Part shown: positions 17,310 to 26,342 of the stretch, one piece after another
Position numbering within the stretch: the stretch's first letter is position 1
Layout of the letters: each line of letters starts with the position of its first letter
Origin: Fusobacteria bacterium ZRK30
GTDB taxonomy: Bacteria > Fusobacteriota > Fusobacteriia > Fusobacteriales > Fusobacteriaceae
Length of the DNA stretch: 64,000 nucleotides
NCBI GenBank assembly: GCA_024628785.1
Contig: CP102405.1
Coordinates: forward strand, 310,001-374,000
Direction: 5' to 3'
The notes under the pieces: model-generated
Told to the model about the DNA's origin: nothing
Database searches by the model: none
The model's input: only the letters and a program-made list of their open reading frames with translations
Position numbers and translations under genes: made by a program

Positions 17310-18488
17310 TTATACTGTTTTAAAGTCTTCTAATTTCTTTCTTCTGCTAGGATGTCTTAACTTTCTCAAAGCTTTCACTTCGATCTGTCTAATTCTTTCC
17401 CTGGTTACTTTGAAGATCTTTCCAACTTCTTCCAAGGTTCTTGGACATCCATCATCTAAACCATATCTAAATCTTAGAACTTTTTCCTCTCTATCACTCA
17501 GGCTGCATAAAACTTCATTTAATTGTTCCTTTAATAAAGTTTTATGAGTTTCTTCATATGGACTAAGCATATTGTTATCCTCAACGAAATCTCCTAATTC
17601 ACTATCTTCTTCACTTCCTACTGGAGTTTCTAATGAAATTGGATCCTGGTTCATTTCCAAAATAGTTTTTACTTTTTCAGTTTCCATCCCTAATCTATTA
17701 CCTAAGATTTCAGGTGTAGCTTCCTTACCTGTTTCTTGCAGATAGATTCTGGCTTCCTTTTTTATCTTATTTATCGTTTCAATCATATGTACCGGTATCC
17801 TTATAGTTCTACCTTGGTCAGCTATAGCTCTTGTTATAGCTTGACGAATCCACCATGTAGCATATGTAGAAAACTTATATCCTTTGGCATGTTCAAATTT
17901 CCCAACAGCCTTCATCAGACCAATATTTCCCTCTTGGATCAGGTCCAATAATTTAAGACCTCTATTAGTATGTTTCTTTGCTATACTTACTACCAGTCTT
18001 AAGTTTGCTTCTACAAGTTGGTTTTTAGCCCATTCATCCCCTTCATCAGATAATTTAGCTAATTCTATCTCTTGAGCATGTTTTAATAACGGAACCTGAC
18101 CGATCTCACGAAGATACATTTTTATAGGCTCATCAACAGATACTCCCCCTACAAGTAAGTTCTTAGTATCTAATTCCTCTTTAGTTACTTCCTTCACTTT
18201 TTTAGGATCAAATTCAGAATCATCTTCCGGCAGACTAGATTTTACTATCATTGATTTGGTTTTAGTTGTTTTAGCAATTTTTTCCTTAGCTTCAGTCTTT
18301 TTCTTTAACTCTTTTTCACTTACTACTTTTATCCCCTGGTTGATCATCCCATTGATCAGGGTTTCTATTTTTTCTGGAGCAAAATCATCTTGAAGTTTGT
18401 TGTTTATCTCTTCAAAAGACATAATCTTGTCTTCTAAAGCCTTCTTTATAATTTCACGGACTTTCTCATTTTTAATAAAATTTTTCAT
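17310..18488 (-). CDS. rpoD: RNA polymerase primary sigma factor (sigma-70/SigA)
   Basis: A 392-residue primary sigma factor. It has a short region 1.1, region 1.2 (about 118-145), the core-binding and -10 region 2 (about 160-230, with W212 and W213 of the melting motif), region 3, and a region 4 helix-turn-helix (about 355-385) for the -35 element. All key segments match housekeeping sigma factors, in contrast to the divergent paralogue at 12693-13670. The size is close to Firmicute SigA (about 370). It lies 23 bases after dnaG in a conserved dnaG-rpoD operon with its promoter at 20328-20356. Confidence 0.98.
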   Translation of the reverse strand: MKNFIKNEKVREIIKKALEDKIMSFEEINNKLQDDFAPEKIETLINGMINQGIKVVSEKELKKKTEAKEKIAKTTKTKSMIVKSSLPEDDSEFDPKKVKEVTKEELDTKNLLVGGVSVDEPIKMYLREIGQVPLLKHAQEIELAKLSDEGDEWAKNQLVEANLRLVVSIAKKHTNRGLKLLDLIQEGNIGLMKAVGKFEHAKGYKFSTYATWWIRQAITRAIADQGRTIRIPVHMIETINKIKKEARIYLQETGKEATPEILGNRLGMETEKVKTILEMNQDPISLETPVGSEEDSELGDFVEDNNMLSPYEETHKTLLKEQLNEVLCSLSDREEKVLRFRYGLDDGCPRTLEEVGKIFKVTRERIRQIEVKALRKLRHPSRRKKLEDFKTV

Positions 18489-18511
18489 CTTGCCTCCTCA
18501 ACACTTACAAA

Positions 18512-20290
18512 TCAAATTTTCATAGAAATAAATTCTTTATAATTTTCCTCTAAATCATCTATCTTTATATCACCAATTATTTTTTCCTTTATTTTTTTAC
18601 AACTTAAAAATGATTTTATATCATTTGTTTTAAAAAATCCCATCTTTTCATCGATCTCTTTTACAAACCACCTCTTATAAACCTCAATATAAGTATTCAT
18701 AATGTCATCTTCAGTTTTAGCAGAAAGTTCTGTAGATATATTTAGTATTATCTCCTCCTCTTCCTCCTCTAACTTAAAAAAATTCCCACGCAGTAGTTCT
18801 TGTATATAGTTCTGATCTCCATTTTGCTCAATTGTATCAAATATATTTTGAACAAAGGGAGAAGTTATAGTCTTATTTTTAAATTTTTCAAAATATTTTT
18901 TATCCTTTAAACAAAGTTTTAATGTTTCTAATTCCAGTTCATCTATTTTTAATGATCTTGTTTTTGAAAGCGGTCTCTCTATTCTTTTAGGTACCACAAT
19001 ATCTCCATTATTTTGGATTAAGATTTTTTTTAATATTTCAACCTCTTTTTCCATCCCTAACGATACTGATAATTTATTCAAATACAAGCTTTTTTCCAAA
19101 TCAGTTTCTACAGATAGAAAAAATTCCTTAAATCTACCTATAAAATTTTGCTTTGCCATAAAATTACTTAAATCATATTCCTTAACATAATAATCATATA
19201 AAAAATCAAAGATCTCCTTTGAGTTTTTTACTGATTTCAAAAATTCAGTCTTACCATATTTTTTTAAAAATTCATCGGGATCTTTAGCATTTTTCAGTTC
19301 TAAAACCCTTATATTAAATCCATATTTTTTTAAGACTAGACTGGCTTTTTCACTGGCAACCCTTCCGGCATTATCCATATCAAAAGCGATAATTACATTA
19401 GATGTATATCTTTTTAGAAGTTCAGCCTGTTCATTAGAAAAAGCTGTTCCCAAAGGAGCCAATGCCACATCAAATCCATAGGCATGGGCCGCCAATACAT
19501 CCATATAGCCTTCCATCAGGAGGGCATAATTTTTTCTTCTAATACTATTTCCCTTATTTTTTATCCCATAAAGGTTTCGTCCCTTATGAAATACCGGGGT
19601 TTCTGGTGAATTCAGATATTTTGCAATATCCTTTCTATCACTCATTGTTCTACCACCGAAAGCGATTACATTTCCACCTGGTGAATAAATTGGATAGATT
19701 ATCCTGTCACGAAAGGTATCGTAATACCCCTTGTCACCGCTCTTTATTAAACCTAATTTAGATAGGATCGGAGGATCGTATCCCTTCTTTATCAAATGAT
19801 CATACAGTGAATCCCAGCCATTCAGTGCATAACCTAAATTATTTTCCCTTATAAAATCAGGCTGCATTCCCCTATTATTTAGATAGGAAAGTGCTTCCCT
19901 TCCAGAGTTAGAAAAAATATTTTCCTTAAAAAATGAAAGTGCCTCATCCAATATCTTATAATATTTCTTATTTCTATCCTCTGAACTATTACCACTTATA
20001 GGAGCTATGTCTAATTTATATTTTTTACCTAACTCATAAACTGCTTCCCCATAGGTCAATTTATTATATTCCATATAGAATTTAATAACATTTCCACCTG
20101 CACCACAAACAAAACACTTATATATGTTCTTTGAGGTACTTACCATAAAGGAAGGATTAGTATCTTTATGAAATGGGCAAAGACCTTTATAATTAGAACC
20201 TGTCTTCTTTAAATCGACATATTCGCCTATAACTTCTACAATATTCAATTGTGTTATAACCTTATCTAAATCTTCATTTCTAAATCTCAT
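18512..20290 (-). CDS. dnaG: DNA primase
   Basis: This 592-residue primase makes RNA primers at replication forks. The N-terminal CHC2 zinc finger uses C38, H41, C59 and C62. The TOPRIM catalytic core follows at about 255-340 (LMEGYMD, then FDMDNAGR), and a C-terminal region binds the DnaB helicase. Length is normal for the family. It is the first gene of the dnaG-rpoD operon, the arrangement also found in Bacillus. Confidence 0.98.
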   Translation of the reverse strand: MRFRNEDLDKVITQLNIVEVIGEYVDLKKTGSNYKGLCPFHKDTNPSFMVSTSKNIYKCFVCGAGGNVIKFYMEYNKLTYGEAVYELGKKYKLDIAPISGNSSEDRNKKYYKILDEALSFFKENIFSNSGREALSYLNNRGMQPDFIRENNLGYALNGWDSLYDHLIKKGYDPPILSKLGLIKSGDKGYYDTFRDRIIYPIYSPGGNVIAFGGRTMSDRKDIAKYLNSPETPVFHKGRNLYGIKNKGNSIRRKNYALLMEGYMDVLAAHAYGFDVALAPLGTAFSNEQAELLKRYTSNVIIAFDMDNAGRVASEKASLVLKKYGFNIRVLELKNAKDPDEFLKKYGKTEFLKSVKNSKEIFDFLYDYYVKEYDLSNFMAKQNFIGRFKEFFLSVETDLEKSLYLNKLSVSLGMEKEVEILKKILIQNNGDIVVPKRIERPLSKTRSLKIDELELETLKLCLKDKKYFEKFKNKTITSPFVQNIFDTIEQNGDQNYIQELLRGNFFKLEEEEEEIILNISTELSAKTEDDIMNTYIEVYKRWFVKEIDEKMGFFKTNDIKSFLSCKKIKEKIIGDIKIDDLEENYKEFISMKI

Positions 20291-20327
20291 AAAAACACCA
20301 TCTTAATTTATTTTGATACTACATTTC

Positions 20328-20356
20328 AGTATATCCCATAATATTCATTATTTCAA
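20328..20356 (-). promoter_or_regulatory. Promoter of dnaG-rpoD
   Basis: -35 TTGAAA (20351-20356), 17 bases, -10 TATACT (20328-20333), about 38 bases before the dnaG start. A good housekeeping match. Confidence 0.75.
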
Positions 20357-20421
20357 GTATTTTTAATACTATTTTGAATATTTTTGTTTTTATTTTAAAA
20401 TTACTTATTAGAAGTCAATAT

Positions 20422-20445
20422 GAGCCAGAGAAAATTCTCTGGCTC
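20422..20445 (-). terminator. Hairpin after hppA
   Basis: GAGCCAGAG (20422-20430) and CTCTGGCTC (20437-20445) pair perfectly 25 bases past the hppA stop. The T-tract is poor, so termination may be partial. Confidence 0.6.
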
Positions 20446-20469
20446 TAAATTTATAATTTTATTGTCACA

Positions 20470-22506
20470 TTATATAAATAATGGAACTAATACCAATGAA
20501 ACTATAGACATAAGTTTAACCAAGATATTTAATGATGGCCCAGAAGTATCTTTAAATGGGTCCCCTACTGTATCTCCTACTACTGCTGCTTTATGTCTGT
20601 CAGATCCTTTTCCATCTCCACCATAACCTGCTTCTATCTGCTTTTTAGCATTATCCCAAGCTCCACCGGCATTTGCCATCATGATAGCCATTAATATTCC
20701 TGTAACAAGTGCTCCTGCCAATAATCCTCCCAAAGCTTCTGGAGACCATAACCCAACAATTACCGGAGCTAATACTGCCAATAATCCTGGTATTACCATT
20801 TCCTTCAACGATGATTTTGTAGATATATCTATACACTTTTTATGGTCAGGTTTAGCGGTATAATCCATAATCCCTGGATTCTCTCTAAATTGCCTTCTAA
20901 CCTCTTCTACCATCTCCATGGCTGCTTTCCCTACTGCCGTCATCGTTAGTGCTGAGAATAAGAATGTAAGCATCCCACCAATGAATAATCCTGCTATTAC
21001 TTTAGGATTAGTTATATCAATTACCAATGACCTTCCTGATAGAGCCTCTATCGACTGCTTATAGGCTGCAAATAGTGATAATGCCGTAAGTGCTGCTGAT
21101 CCAATGGCAAAACCCTTTCCTACTGCTGCTGTAGAGTTTCCTACTGCATCTAATCTATCTGTACAAGCTCTTACCTCTTCCGGTAAGTTACACATCTCTG
21201 CGATTCCACCTGCATTGTCTGCTACTGGTCCATACGCATCTACTGCTACTACCATACCTGTAGTCGACAACATTCCTACTGCTGCAATGGCTATTCCATA
21301 AAGCCCTGCAAAATTAAAGGCTGCTAAAATAGCTATTACTATTACTATTATAGGTGCTACAGTAGATTCCATTCCCACTGCTAACCCCTCGATTATTGCA
21401 GTTGCTGGTCCAGTTTTGGCTGCATCTGAAATTCTATTTACTGATTTTTTACCTGTATCAGTATATAAACCTGTGAAATAAGCTATAATTAATCCTGCTA
21501 CTAATCCAGAAACAATTGCATAAAATACACCCATTGAAATCCCTAGATATTTAACAACACCAAAAGCTCCTATAAGTGCTAACACACCTGAAATCCTAGT
21601 TGCATTTTCTAATTTATGATAAACCTCATCCGGGTTATCTGTCTTTACCGTAAATGTTCCGATTATAGATGCTATAATCCCTACAAAAGCTATTAAGATA
21701 GGCGCCATTATAAGTGCCAATTTAGGGTCTAACATATAATTTGCTTTTACTAAAAGATTTTCTAAACCAATTCCTGAAATAGTAGCTCCCAGTGCCATAG
21801 TGGCTATCATTGAACCTACATATGATTCAAATAAATCGGCTCCCATTCCTGCTACATCTCCTACATTATCTCCCACATTATCTGCGATAGTTGCCGGATT
21901 TCTCGGATCATCTTCAGGTATCCCTGCTTCGACCTTTCCTACTAAGTCTGCACCTACATCGGCTGCTTTAGTATAGATTCCTCCACCTACCCTTGCAAAT
22001 AAGGCAATAGATGATGCTCCCATACCAAACCCTGTTATAATTTCCATGTTTCCATCAAACATTATAGTCAATGCTGAAACACCGATAAGTCCTAAACCTA
22101 CTACTGCTAACCCCATAACGGCTCCGCCTGCAAAGGCTACATCCAATGCTTTTGACAGACCTCCGTCTCTCGCGGCTATAGCGGTTCTTCCATTAGCTTT
22201 CGTAGCTATCCTCATCCCTAAATTTCCGGCAACTGCTGATGTAATTGCTCCCAATATAAAGGTAAGTGCCACATACGGACTTAAAAATACTCCTAATAAA
22301 ACTGAAACACCTAAAACAAACCATACCAATACCTTGTATTCGGCACATAAAAATGCCATGGCACCCTCTCTGATCGCTTCAGTTATCTCTTCGACCTTAA
22401 CATCATTAATCTTATATTTATTCACTTTTGTAGCGTAAAAATATGAAGCTATCAATGCTAACAGTCCACCAACTATTCCCAATAACAATAAATTAACCAT
22501 AATCAT
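20470..22506 (-). CDS. hppA: Membrane-bound ion-pumping pyrophosphatase, K+-dependent type
   Basis: This 678-residue protein with about 16 membrane helices hydrolyses pyrophosphate and pumps H+ or Na+ out of the cytoplasm. The substrate site [16 protein letters not shown] (199-214) is intact. The segment [10 protein letters not shown] (456-465) has Ala at 460; this position is Ala in K+-dependent enzymes and Lys in K+-independent ones. Whether it moves Na+ or H+ cannot be settled by eye. Met3 (22500) fits the GGGGG ribosome site better than Met1. It would recover energy from biosynthetic pyrophosphate, which suits a fermenter with a sodium economy. Confidence 0.97.
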   Translation of the reverse strand: MIMVNLLLLGIVGGLLALIASYFYATKVNKYKINDVKVEEITEAIREGAMAFLCAEYKVLVWFVLGVSVLLGVFLSPYVALTFILGAITSAVAGNLGMRIATKANGRTAIAARDGGLSKALDVAFAGGAVMGLAVVGLGLIGVSALTIMFDGNMEIITGFGMGASSIALFARVGGGIYTKAADVGADLVGKVEAGIPEDDPRNPATIADNVGDNVGDVAGMGADLFESYVGSMIATMALGATISGIGLENLLVKANYMLDPKLALIMAPILIAFVGIIASIIGTFTVKTDNPDEVYHKLENATRISGVLALIGAFGVVKYLGISMGVFYAIVSGLVAGLIIAYFTGLYTDTGKKSVNRISDAAKTGPATAIIEGLAVGMESTVAPIIVIVIAILAAFNFAGLYGIAIAAVGMLSTTGMVVAVDAYGPVADNAGGIAEMCNLPEEVRACTDRLDAVGNSTAAVGKGFAIGSAALTALSLFAAYKQSIEALSGRSLVIDITNPKVIAGLFIGGMLTFLFSALTMTAVGKAAMEMVEEVRRQFRENPGIMDYTAKPDHKKCIDISTKSSLKEMVIPGLLAVLAPVIVGLWSPEALGGLLAGALVTGILMAIMMANAGGAWDNAKKQIEAGYGGDGKGSDRHKAAVVGDTVGDPFKDTSGPSLNILVKLMSIVSLVLVPLFI

Positions 22507-22590
22507 TTTCCCCCTATAAATTTTTGTTTCACCTAAGGTGTCTAACGTAATTTAAGTAAGTGATATATAAGTATAATTTCGTTCAGTTTA

Positions 22591-22618
22591 AGTATAGTTT
22601 ATATTTTACCTTTTTCAA
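22591..22618 (-). promoter_or_regulatory. Promoter of hppA
   Basis: -35 TTGAAA (22613-22618), 16 bases, -10 TATACT (22591-22596). The IS30 element ends only about 46 bases upstream, so anything beyond has been displaced. Confidence 0.65.
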
Positions 22619-22663
22619 AATTAATTTTTTTATATTTTAAGGTTATTTTTATTATTGCTTACG

Positions 22664-23717
22664 TTGTCAAATTAAATGCAACACTTTTCAATTTCACCCC
22701 AAAATACTTCTTTTGGGGTTTTCCAATTTAAACACTTCCTTGGTCTATTATTAATTTTGTTTACCGCTTTATAAAATTCACATCTCTTTATCTTACTAAA
22801 AATAGTCCCTTTAGGGAAAGTTCTCCTTAATAAACCGTTTGTATTCTCATTTGTTCCTCTCTCCCATGAGTGATAAGGGTTAGCAAAATAAGCTTTAATA
22901 CCTAATGCTTCCTCTAATTCTTTAAATTTAGAGAATTCTTTCCCGTTATCCGATGTAAATGTTTTTATGTATTCTTTAGGTATATATTTAAAATTCTCTA
23001 TTGTTGCCTCATTAAAAGTATCTGATTTTCTATTAATCATTAGCTCCGCTACAAGATATCTTGATTTCCTATCAACATAAGTCATCATAGCACCTTTTTT
23101 TCCTGCGCCAACGATAGTATCGCTTTCAAAATGACCAATCTCACTTCTATCATTCGCTTCTTCAGACCTTTCTTCTATCATCTTTTTATTAGGGATTTTA
23201 CCCCTTGTTTCTTTCAATCCTCTAGGCTTTTGTTTGCCTTTTCTAGTTAAAAGGTATTTAGTACTCTCCGTAAGAAAATCAAGATATATTGCTCTATAAA
23301 TTGTTTTAAATGAAATAGAATATTGGTTGTCTAATTTAGCTCTTCCTGATATTTGTTCTGGACTCCAACCTGATTCTAACTTTTCTTGAATATCTACCAA
23401 AAGGATCGAATCTCTTAATTTGTGCTTTCTTCCACAAAGTTGTTTTCTTTTTTTGTATAAAAACTGGGCTTTATTAGGAGTGTACTCACCATCAACTGAA
23501 TTTCTATTAATTTCTCTATAAATACTAACTCTATTTTTCTTTAATTTAGCTGCAATAAAACTAATTGATTTTTTTTGCGCTAAAAATTTAAATATACTTT
23601 CTCTTTCTTCAATGGTAAAATGTTTATGATTCATAAATACTCCTTTAATGTTTGGTCGCACTTACATTATACCAAGGAAATATTTATGAATTTTTTTTGT
23701 TGCATTTAATTATACAA
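22664..23717 (-). mobile_element. IS30-family insertion sequence, apparently complete
   Basis: Terminal inverted repeats of about 20 bases (22664-22683 and 23698-23717) match at 18 positions, sharing AATTAAATGCAACA. Between them lies one full-length IS30-type transposase gene whose stop codon falls inside the left repeat. No clear target duplication is visible at the proposed edges, so the exact ends may be off by a few bases. It lies between the hppA promoter and the prepilin gene and appears intact. Confidence 0.88.
22672..23634 (-). CDS. IS30-family transposase
   Basis: A 320-residue DDE transposase. The N-terminus has the IS30 helix-turn-helix (FTIEERESIFKFLAQ, about 5-50). The catalytic core carries the first Asp in HFESDTIVG, the second in FTSDNGKEF, and the Glu in RGTNENTNGLLR. 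The start at 23634 is preferred because AGGAG lies 6 bases upstream; the open frame extends to 23661. There is no frameshift or stop, so it is probably active. It cuts and inserts its own element through the terminal repeats. Confidence 0.95.
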   Translation of the reverse strand: MNHKHFTIEERESIFKFLAQKKSISFIAAKLKKNRVSIYREINRNSVDGEYTPNKAQFLYKKRKQLCGRKHKLRDSILLVDIQEKLESGWSPEQISGRAKLDNQYSISFKTIYRAIYLDFLTESTKYLLTRKGKQKPRGLKETRGKIPNKKMIEERSEEANDRSEIGHFESDTIVGAGKKGAMMTYVDRKSRYLVAELMINRKSDTFNEATIENFKYIPKEYIKTFTSDNGKEFSKFKELEEALGIKAYFANPYHSWERGTNENTNGLLRRTFPKGTIFSKIKRCEFYKAVNKINNRPRKCLNWKTPKEVFWGEIEKCCI

Positions 23718-23772
23718 TTCAAGTTGAAAAATAAAAAAGCCAACCAATTGATCGACTCCTAAATTAATATTT

Positions 23773-24267
23773 TTAATATTCAGTCCATTTTTTACCTTCC
23801 ATACTGTAGTCTTTAACTGGAACACCTCCAGAAATATATGGAGCTAGTCCAAAATCTAAAGAATCATTACTAACTGTAATCTCTGTATTTGTTCCTGCAA
23901 AATTAGTGTAATATACAGAACCACCATATGATCTTTCTCCATCATCCTCAGTTTTGCTTCCACCTATTCTTAAATAATGCGTACCTGGGTTTGTATATAC
24001 AGATTGAGCCTTAGAATCTAGTCTATCATATATTTCCTGAGCTGATATTACTATTGCCCCATCACTGGTTGAATCCAACACTATTTTTTCCAATAAAATA
24101 ACATTTGCCACTGTTCTAGCTGATCCCAACACCGCTATGGCTTTAGAATCCTTTGCCTTAGCTAACTGCTCCCTTAACTTAGGAGCCAGGGTTGTGGCTA
24201 ATATACCTATTATTGCTATGACTACCAGCAGTTCTATCAGTGTAAACCCTTTTTTTCTCTCTTTCAT
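23773..24267 (-). CDS. Prepilin-like protein (type IV pilin/pseudopilin)
   Basis: A 164-residue protein with a class III prepilin leader: a short basic head, cleavage after Gly7, then FTLIELLVVIAIIGILA, the conserved hydrophobic assembly helix with Glu at +5 of the mature chain. The C-terminal globular domain has the glycine-rich look of GspG-type major pseudopilins. It needs a prepilin peptidase and an assembly ATPase, neither of which is in this window. Sitting alone, it may be a major pilin, a competence pseudopilin or a type II secretion subunit. Confidence 0.88.
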   Translation of the reverse strand: MKERKKGFTLIELLVVIAIIGILATTLAPKLREQLAKAKDSKAIAVLGSARTVANVILLEKIVLDSTSDGAIVISAQEIYDRLDSKAQSVYTNPGTHYLRIGGSKTEDDGERSYGGSVYYTNFAGTNTEITVSNDSLDFGLAPYISGGVPVKDYSMEGKKWTEY

Positions 24268-24347
24268 CTCTCTCCCCCTTACTAGTTTTAATTATAAAAC
24301 AATTATACTATATTTATTCATCAATTGTTATATTTTTGATATAAAAA

Positions 24348-24372
24348 TAGGTGTAATTATAAATTACACCTA
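24348..24372 (-). terminator. Terminator of gmk-rpoZ-apbE
   Basis: TAGGTGTAATT (24348-24358) and AATTACACCTA (24362-24372) pair around ATA, just after the apbE stop. TTTTTATATC follows on the minus strand. Confidence 0.88.
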
Positions 24373-24381
24373 CTCAATATA

Positions 24382-25368
24382 TTATTTAACCATATATTTT
24401 TTAAATCCATCACTATATACTTCAGACATATCAGCTTTTACTATCATTACCTCTAAATCATCTTTATTATTGACATAATCCATCACATCTTCCATTGGCA
24501 TAGAGAAGAAAGCTGTCGAATACATATCAGCAAAGAAACCATCTTCTCCGATAACTACTACCATCTTTCTGTCCCTCACAGGATATCCAGTTTTTCTATC
24601 TAGCAGATGATGATATTTTTTACCATCTATCTCTACATAGATCTGATAATCCCCGGATACTCCCATGGATTTGTCATCTACTCCTATTATATGGTATACC
24701 TTAGAGGGATCTTCCGGGTTTTGTAGCCCAACCTTCCATGATTCCCCTTCTGGCTTTTTATTCAAAGTTTCAATACTGGATATAGCACTTATAAAGGCGT
24801 GTTCCACTCCATTTTCAGCCAATATAATCTTAGCTCTATGGATGGCATATCCCTTCAAAAATGATCCTGTATCTATTTCATTTTTAGAAGTTTTCAGTCT
24901 TATTTTATTCCCTGTAACTTCTAAATTTTTATAATCTACCATCCTGATAGCTTTTTCCAATTGATCTTTTTTAGGGATCTTTACCCTATCAGATTCGTCG
25001 AAAAAACCCCAGACTTTCATCAGTGGAGTTATAGTAATATCATACTTAGTTTTGCTCAAATCATAAGTCTGTTTTACGCCTGAAAACAGATATAAACCTT
25101 CACTATCCAATTCAAAAAATTTCCCCGGGTTGTGATTCATCTTATAAATCACACTATCCTCTTTATGAGTATTAAACTTATCATCTATTCTTTCTATCTC
25201 CTCAAAAGCCAGCTCTATGGCTTTTTTAGCTTGTGCAGAGTTTTCAGAATAAACTACCATATCTATCATGGTCCCAAAGGCGAATTTTCTTTCTACTATT
25301 TTTTTCTTTTCTTTTTTTCCACACCCAATTAGGAGTAACAAGATAAAAATCAATAGAATTTTTTTCAT
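24382..25368 (-). CDS. apbE: FAD:protein FMN transferase lipoprotein
   Basis: A 328-residue ApbE-family enzyme that attaches FMN to Thr/Ser of target flavoproteins such as RnfG/RnfD or NqrB/NqrC outside the inner membrane. It begins with a lipoprotein signal (LLLIGC lipobox), so it acts in the periplasm. Family motifs include TKYDITITPLMKVWG, the glycine-containing SFLKGYAIHRA and the flavin/metal-site LLDRKTGYPV. It starts 1 base after the rpoZ stop, hence it is translated from the gmk-rpoZ transcript. Its presence implies flavinylated redox pumps, probably Rnf, elsewhere in the genome. Confidence 0.94.
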   Translation of the reverse strand: MKKILLIFILLLLIGCGKKEKKKIVERKFAFGTMIDMVVYSENSAQAKKAIELAFEEIERIDDKFNTHKEDSVIYKMNHNPGKFFELDSEGLYLFSGVKQTYDLSKTKYDITITPLMKVWGFFDESDRVKIPKKDQLEKAIRMVDYKNLEVTGNKIRLKTSKNEIDTGSFLKGYAIHRAKIILAENGVEHAFISAISSIETLNKKPEGESWKVGLQNPEDPSKVYHIIGVDDKSMGVSGDYQIYVEIDGKKYHHLLDRKTGYPVRDRKMVVVIGEDGFFADMYSTAFFSMPMEDVMDYVNNKDDLEVMIVKADMSEVYSDGFKKYMVK

Positions 25369-25369
25369 A

Positions 25370-25579
25370 CTATCCCTCTAGATTTCCTCTCACTAACTCT
25401 ACTTTACCTTCTATAACTTCCTTGCTTGCTATCTCTGCTACAGTATCTTTTTTTCTTACTTTTACTAAAGGAGCTTCTCCAGCTACTATTTGACCATATC
25501 TTTTACCTAAAGTCATTGCTAATTTATATTTGTTAGGTACTTTTTCTAATAATTCATCATAAGTTACTTTCTTTTTCAT
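25370..25579 (-). CDS. rpoZ: RNA polymerase omega subunit
   Basis: A 69-residue omega subunit, which helps assemble and stabilise beta-prime. The core pattern KYKLAMTLGKRYGQIVAG matches the family. It lies 20 bases after gmk, an arrangement (gmk-rpoZ) shared with many bacteria, and directly before apbE. Confidence 0.93.
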   Translation of the reverse strand: MKKKVTYDELLEKVPNKYKLAMTLGKRYGQIVAGEAPLVKVRKKDTVAEIASKEVIEGKVELVRGNLEG

Positions 25580-25599
25580 TTTTATTCCTCCAGTATTAG

Positions 25600-26157
25600 T
25601 TAGTTACTTTCTTTTTTTATTATTTCTATCAATTCCAACACAGATTTATCTACAGTTTCATTGATTATCACATGATCATACTCATCTTCAAAAGCCATCT
25701 CTTTCAGTGAATTTTTTAGTCTTAACTGGACAGTTTCTTCAGGTTCAGTCCCTCTTCCACGAAGTCTTTCCTCCAATATTTTTTCTGTCGGAGCTTTAAA
25801 GAAAACTAAACATGCATCATCAAATCTTTTCTTTATTTGAATTCCACCCTGTACATCTATCTCTAAGACTACATTTTCTCCACGTCCTAACCTAAATTCT
25901 GCTTCAGATTTTAATGTCCCGTAATAATTCCCGTGTACATTAGCATACTCTAAAAATTCATCATTTTCTATTCTTTTTTTAAATTCTTCCAAAGTTAAAA
26001 AATAATATTCCCTACCATTCTCTTCCCCTTCTCTAGGAGATCTGGTAGTTGCTGATGTAGCTAAATTAATATTTAGGTCTCTGCGAACTTGTTTGCATAC
26101 TGTTGATTTTCCTGCCCCACTTGGACCGGATACAACAAATAATCTTCCTCTTCCCAT
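25600..26157 (-). CDS. gmk: Guanylate kinase
   Basis: A 185-residue enzyme that phosphorylates GMP to GDP. The P-loop GPSGAGKST (11-19) is at the N-terminus, followed by the GMP-binding TTRSPREGEENGREYYF segment and the EIDVQGG motif. Full length for the family. It heads the gmk-rpoZ-apbE operon and supplies guanine nucleotides. Confidence 0.97.
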   Translation of the reverse strand: MGRGRLFVVSGPSGAGKSTVCKQVRRDLNINLATSATTRSPREGEENGREYYFLTLEEFKKRIENDEFLEYANVHGNYYGTLKSEAEFRLGRGENVVLEIDVQGGIQIKKRFDDACLVFFKAPTEKILEERLRGRGTEPEETVQLRLKNSLKEMAFEDEYDHVIINETVDKSVLELIEIIKKESN

Positions 26158-26318
26158 ATTTATTCTCCTTTAATAGCCCTCATCCCTTTCTCTACAAATA
26201 AAAAAACACCAATTATTTAGAGTTCATTTTTCCCTATAAAAATTTATAAGTTAAAATGAATTTTATAATCGTAAAATTTCATGAAAATGTTGAGGGGGTC
26301 TAGTATATTTATAGTAAA

Positions 26319-26339
26319 ATAGGCGACTACGTCGCCTAT
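26319..26339 (-). terminator. Terminator of rpoBC
   Basis: A compact stem, ATAGGCGAC/GTCGCCTAT around TAC, lies a few bases past the rpoC stop. TTTTAC follows on the minus strand. Confidence 0.85.
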
Positions 26340-26342
26340 CTT

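Noticed and set aside
20681-22438. Several plus-strand open frames opposite hppA
   Set aside because: They lie wholly antisense to a well-conserved gene, lack ribosome sites and have low-complexity Pro/Ala/Thr-rich content, as expected from frame shadows.
22664-23717. Target-site duplication of the IS30 element
   Set aside because: Bases outside the proposed ends do not match, so I do not report a duplication.
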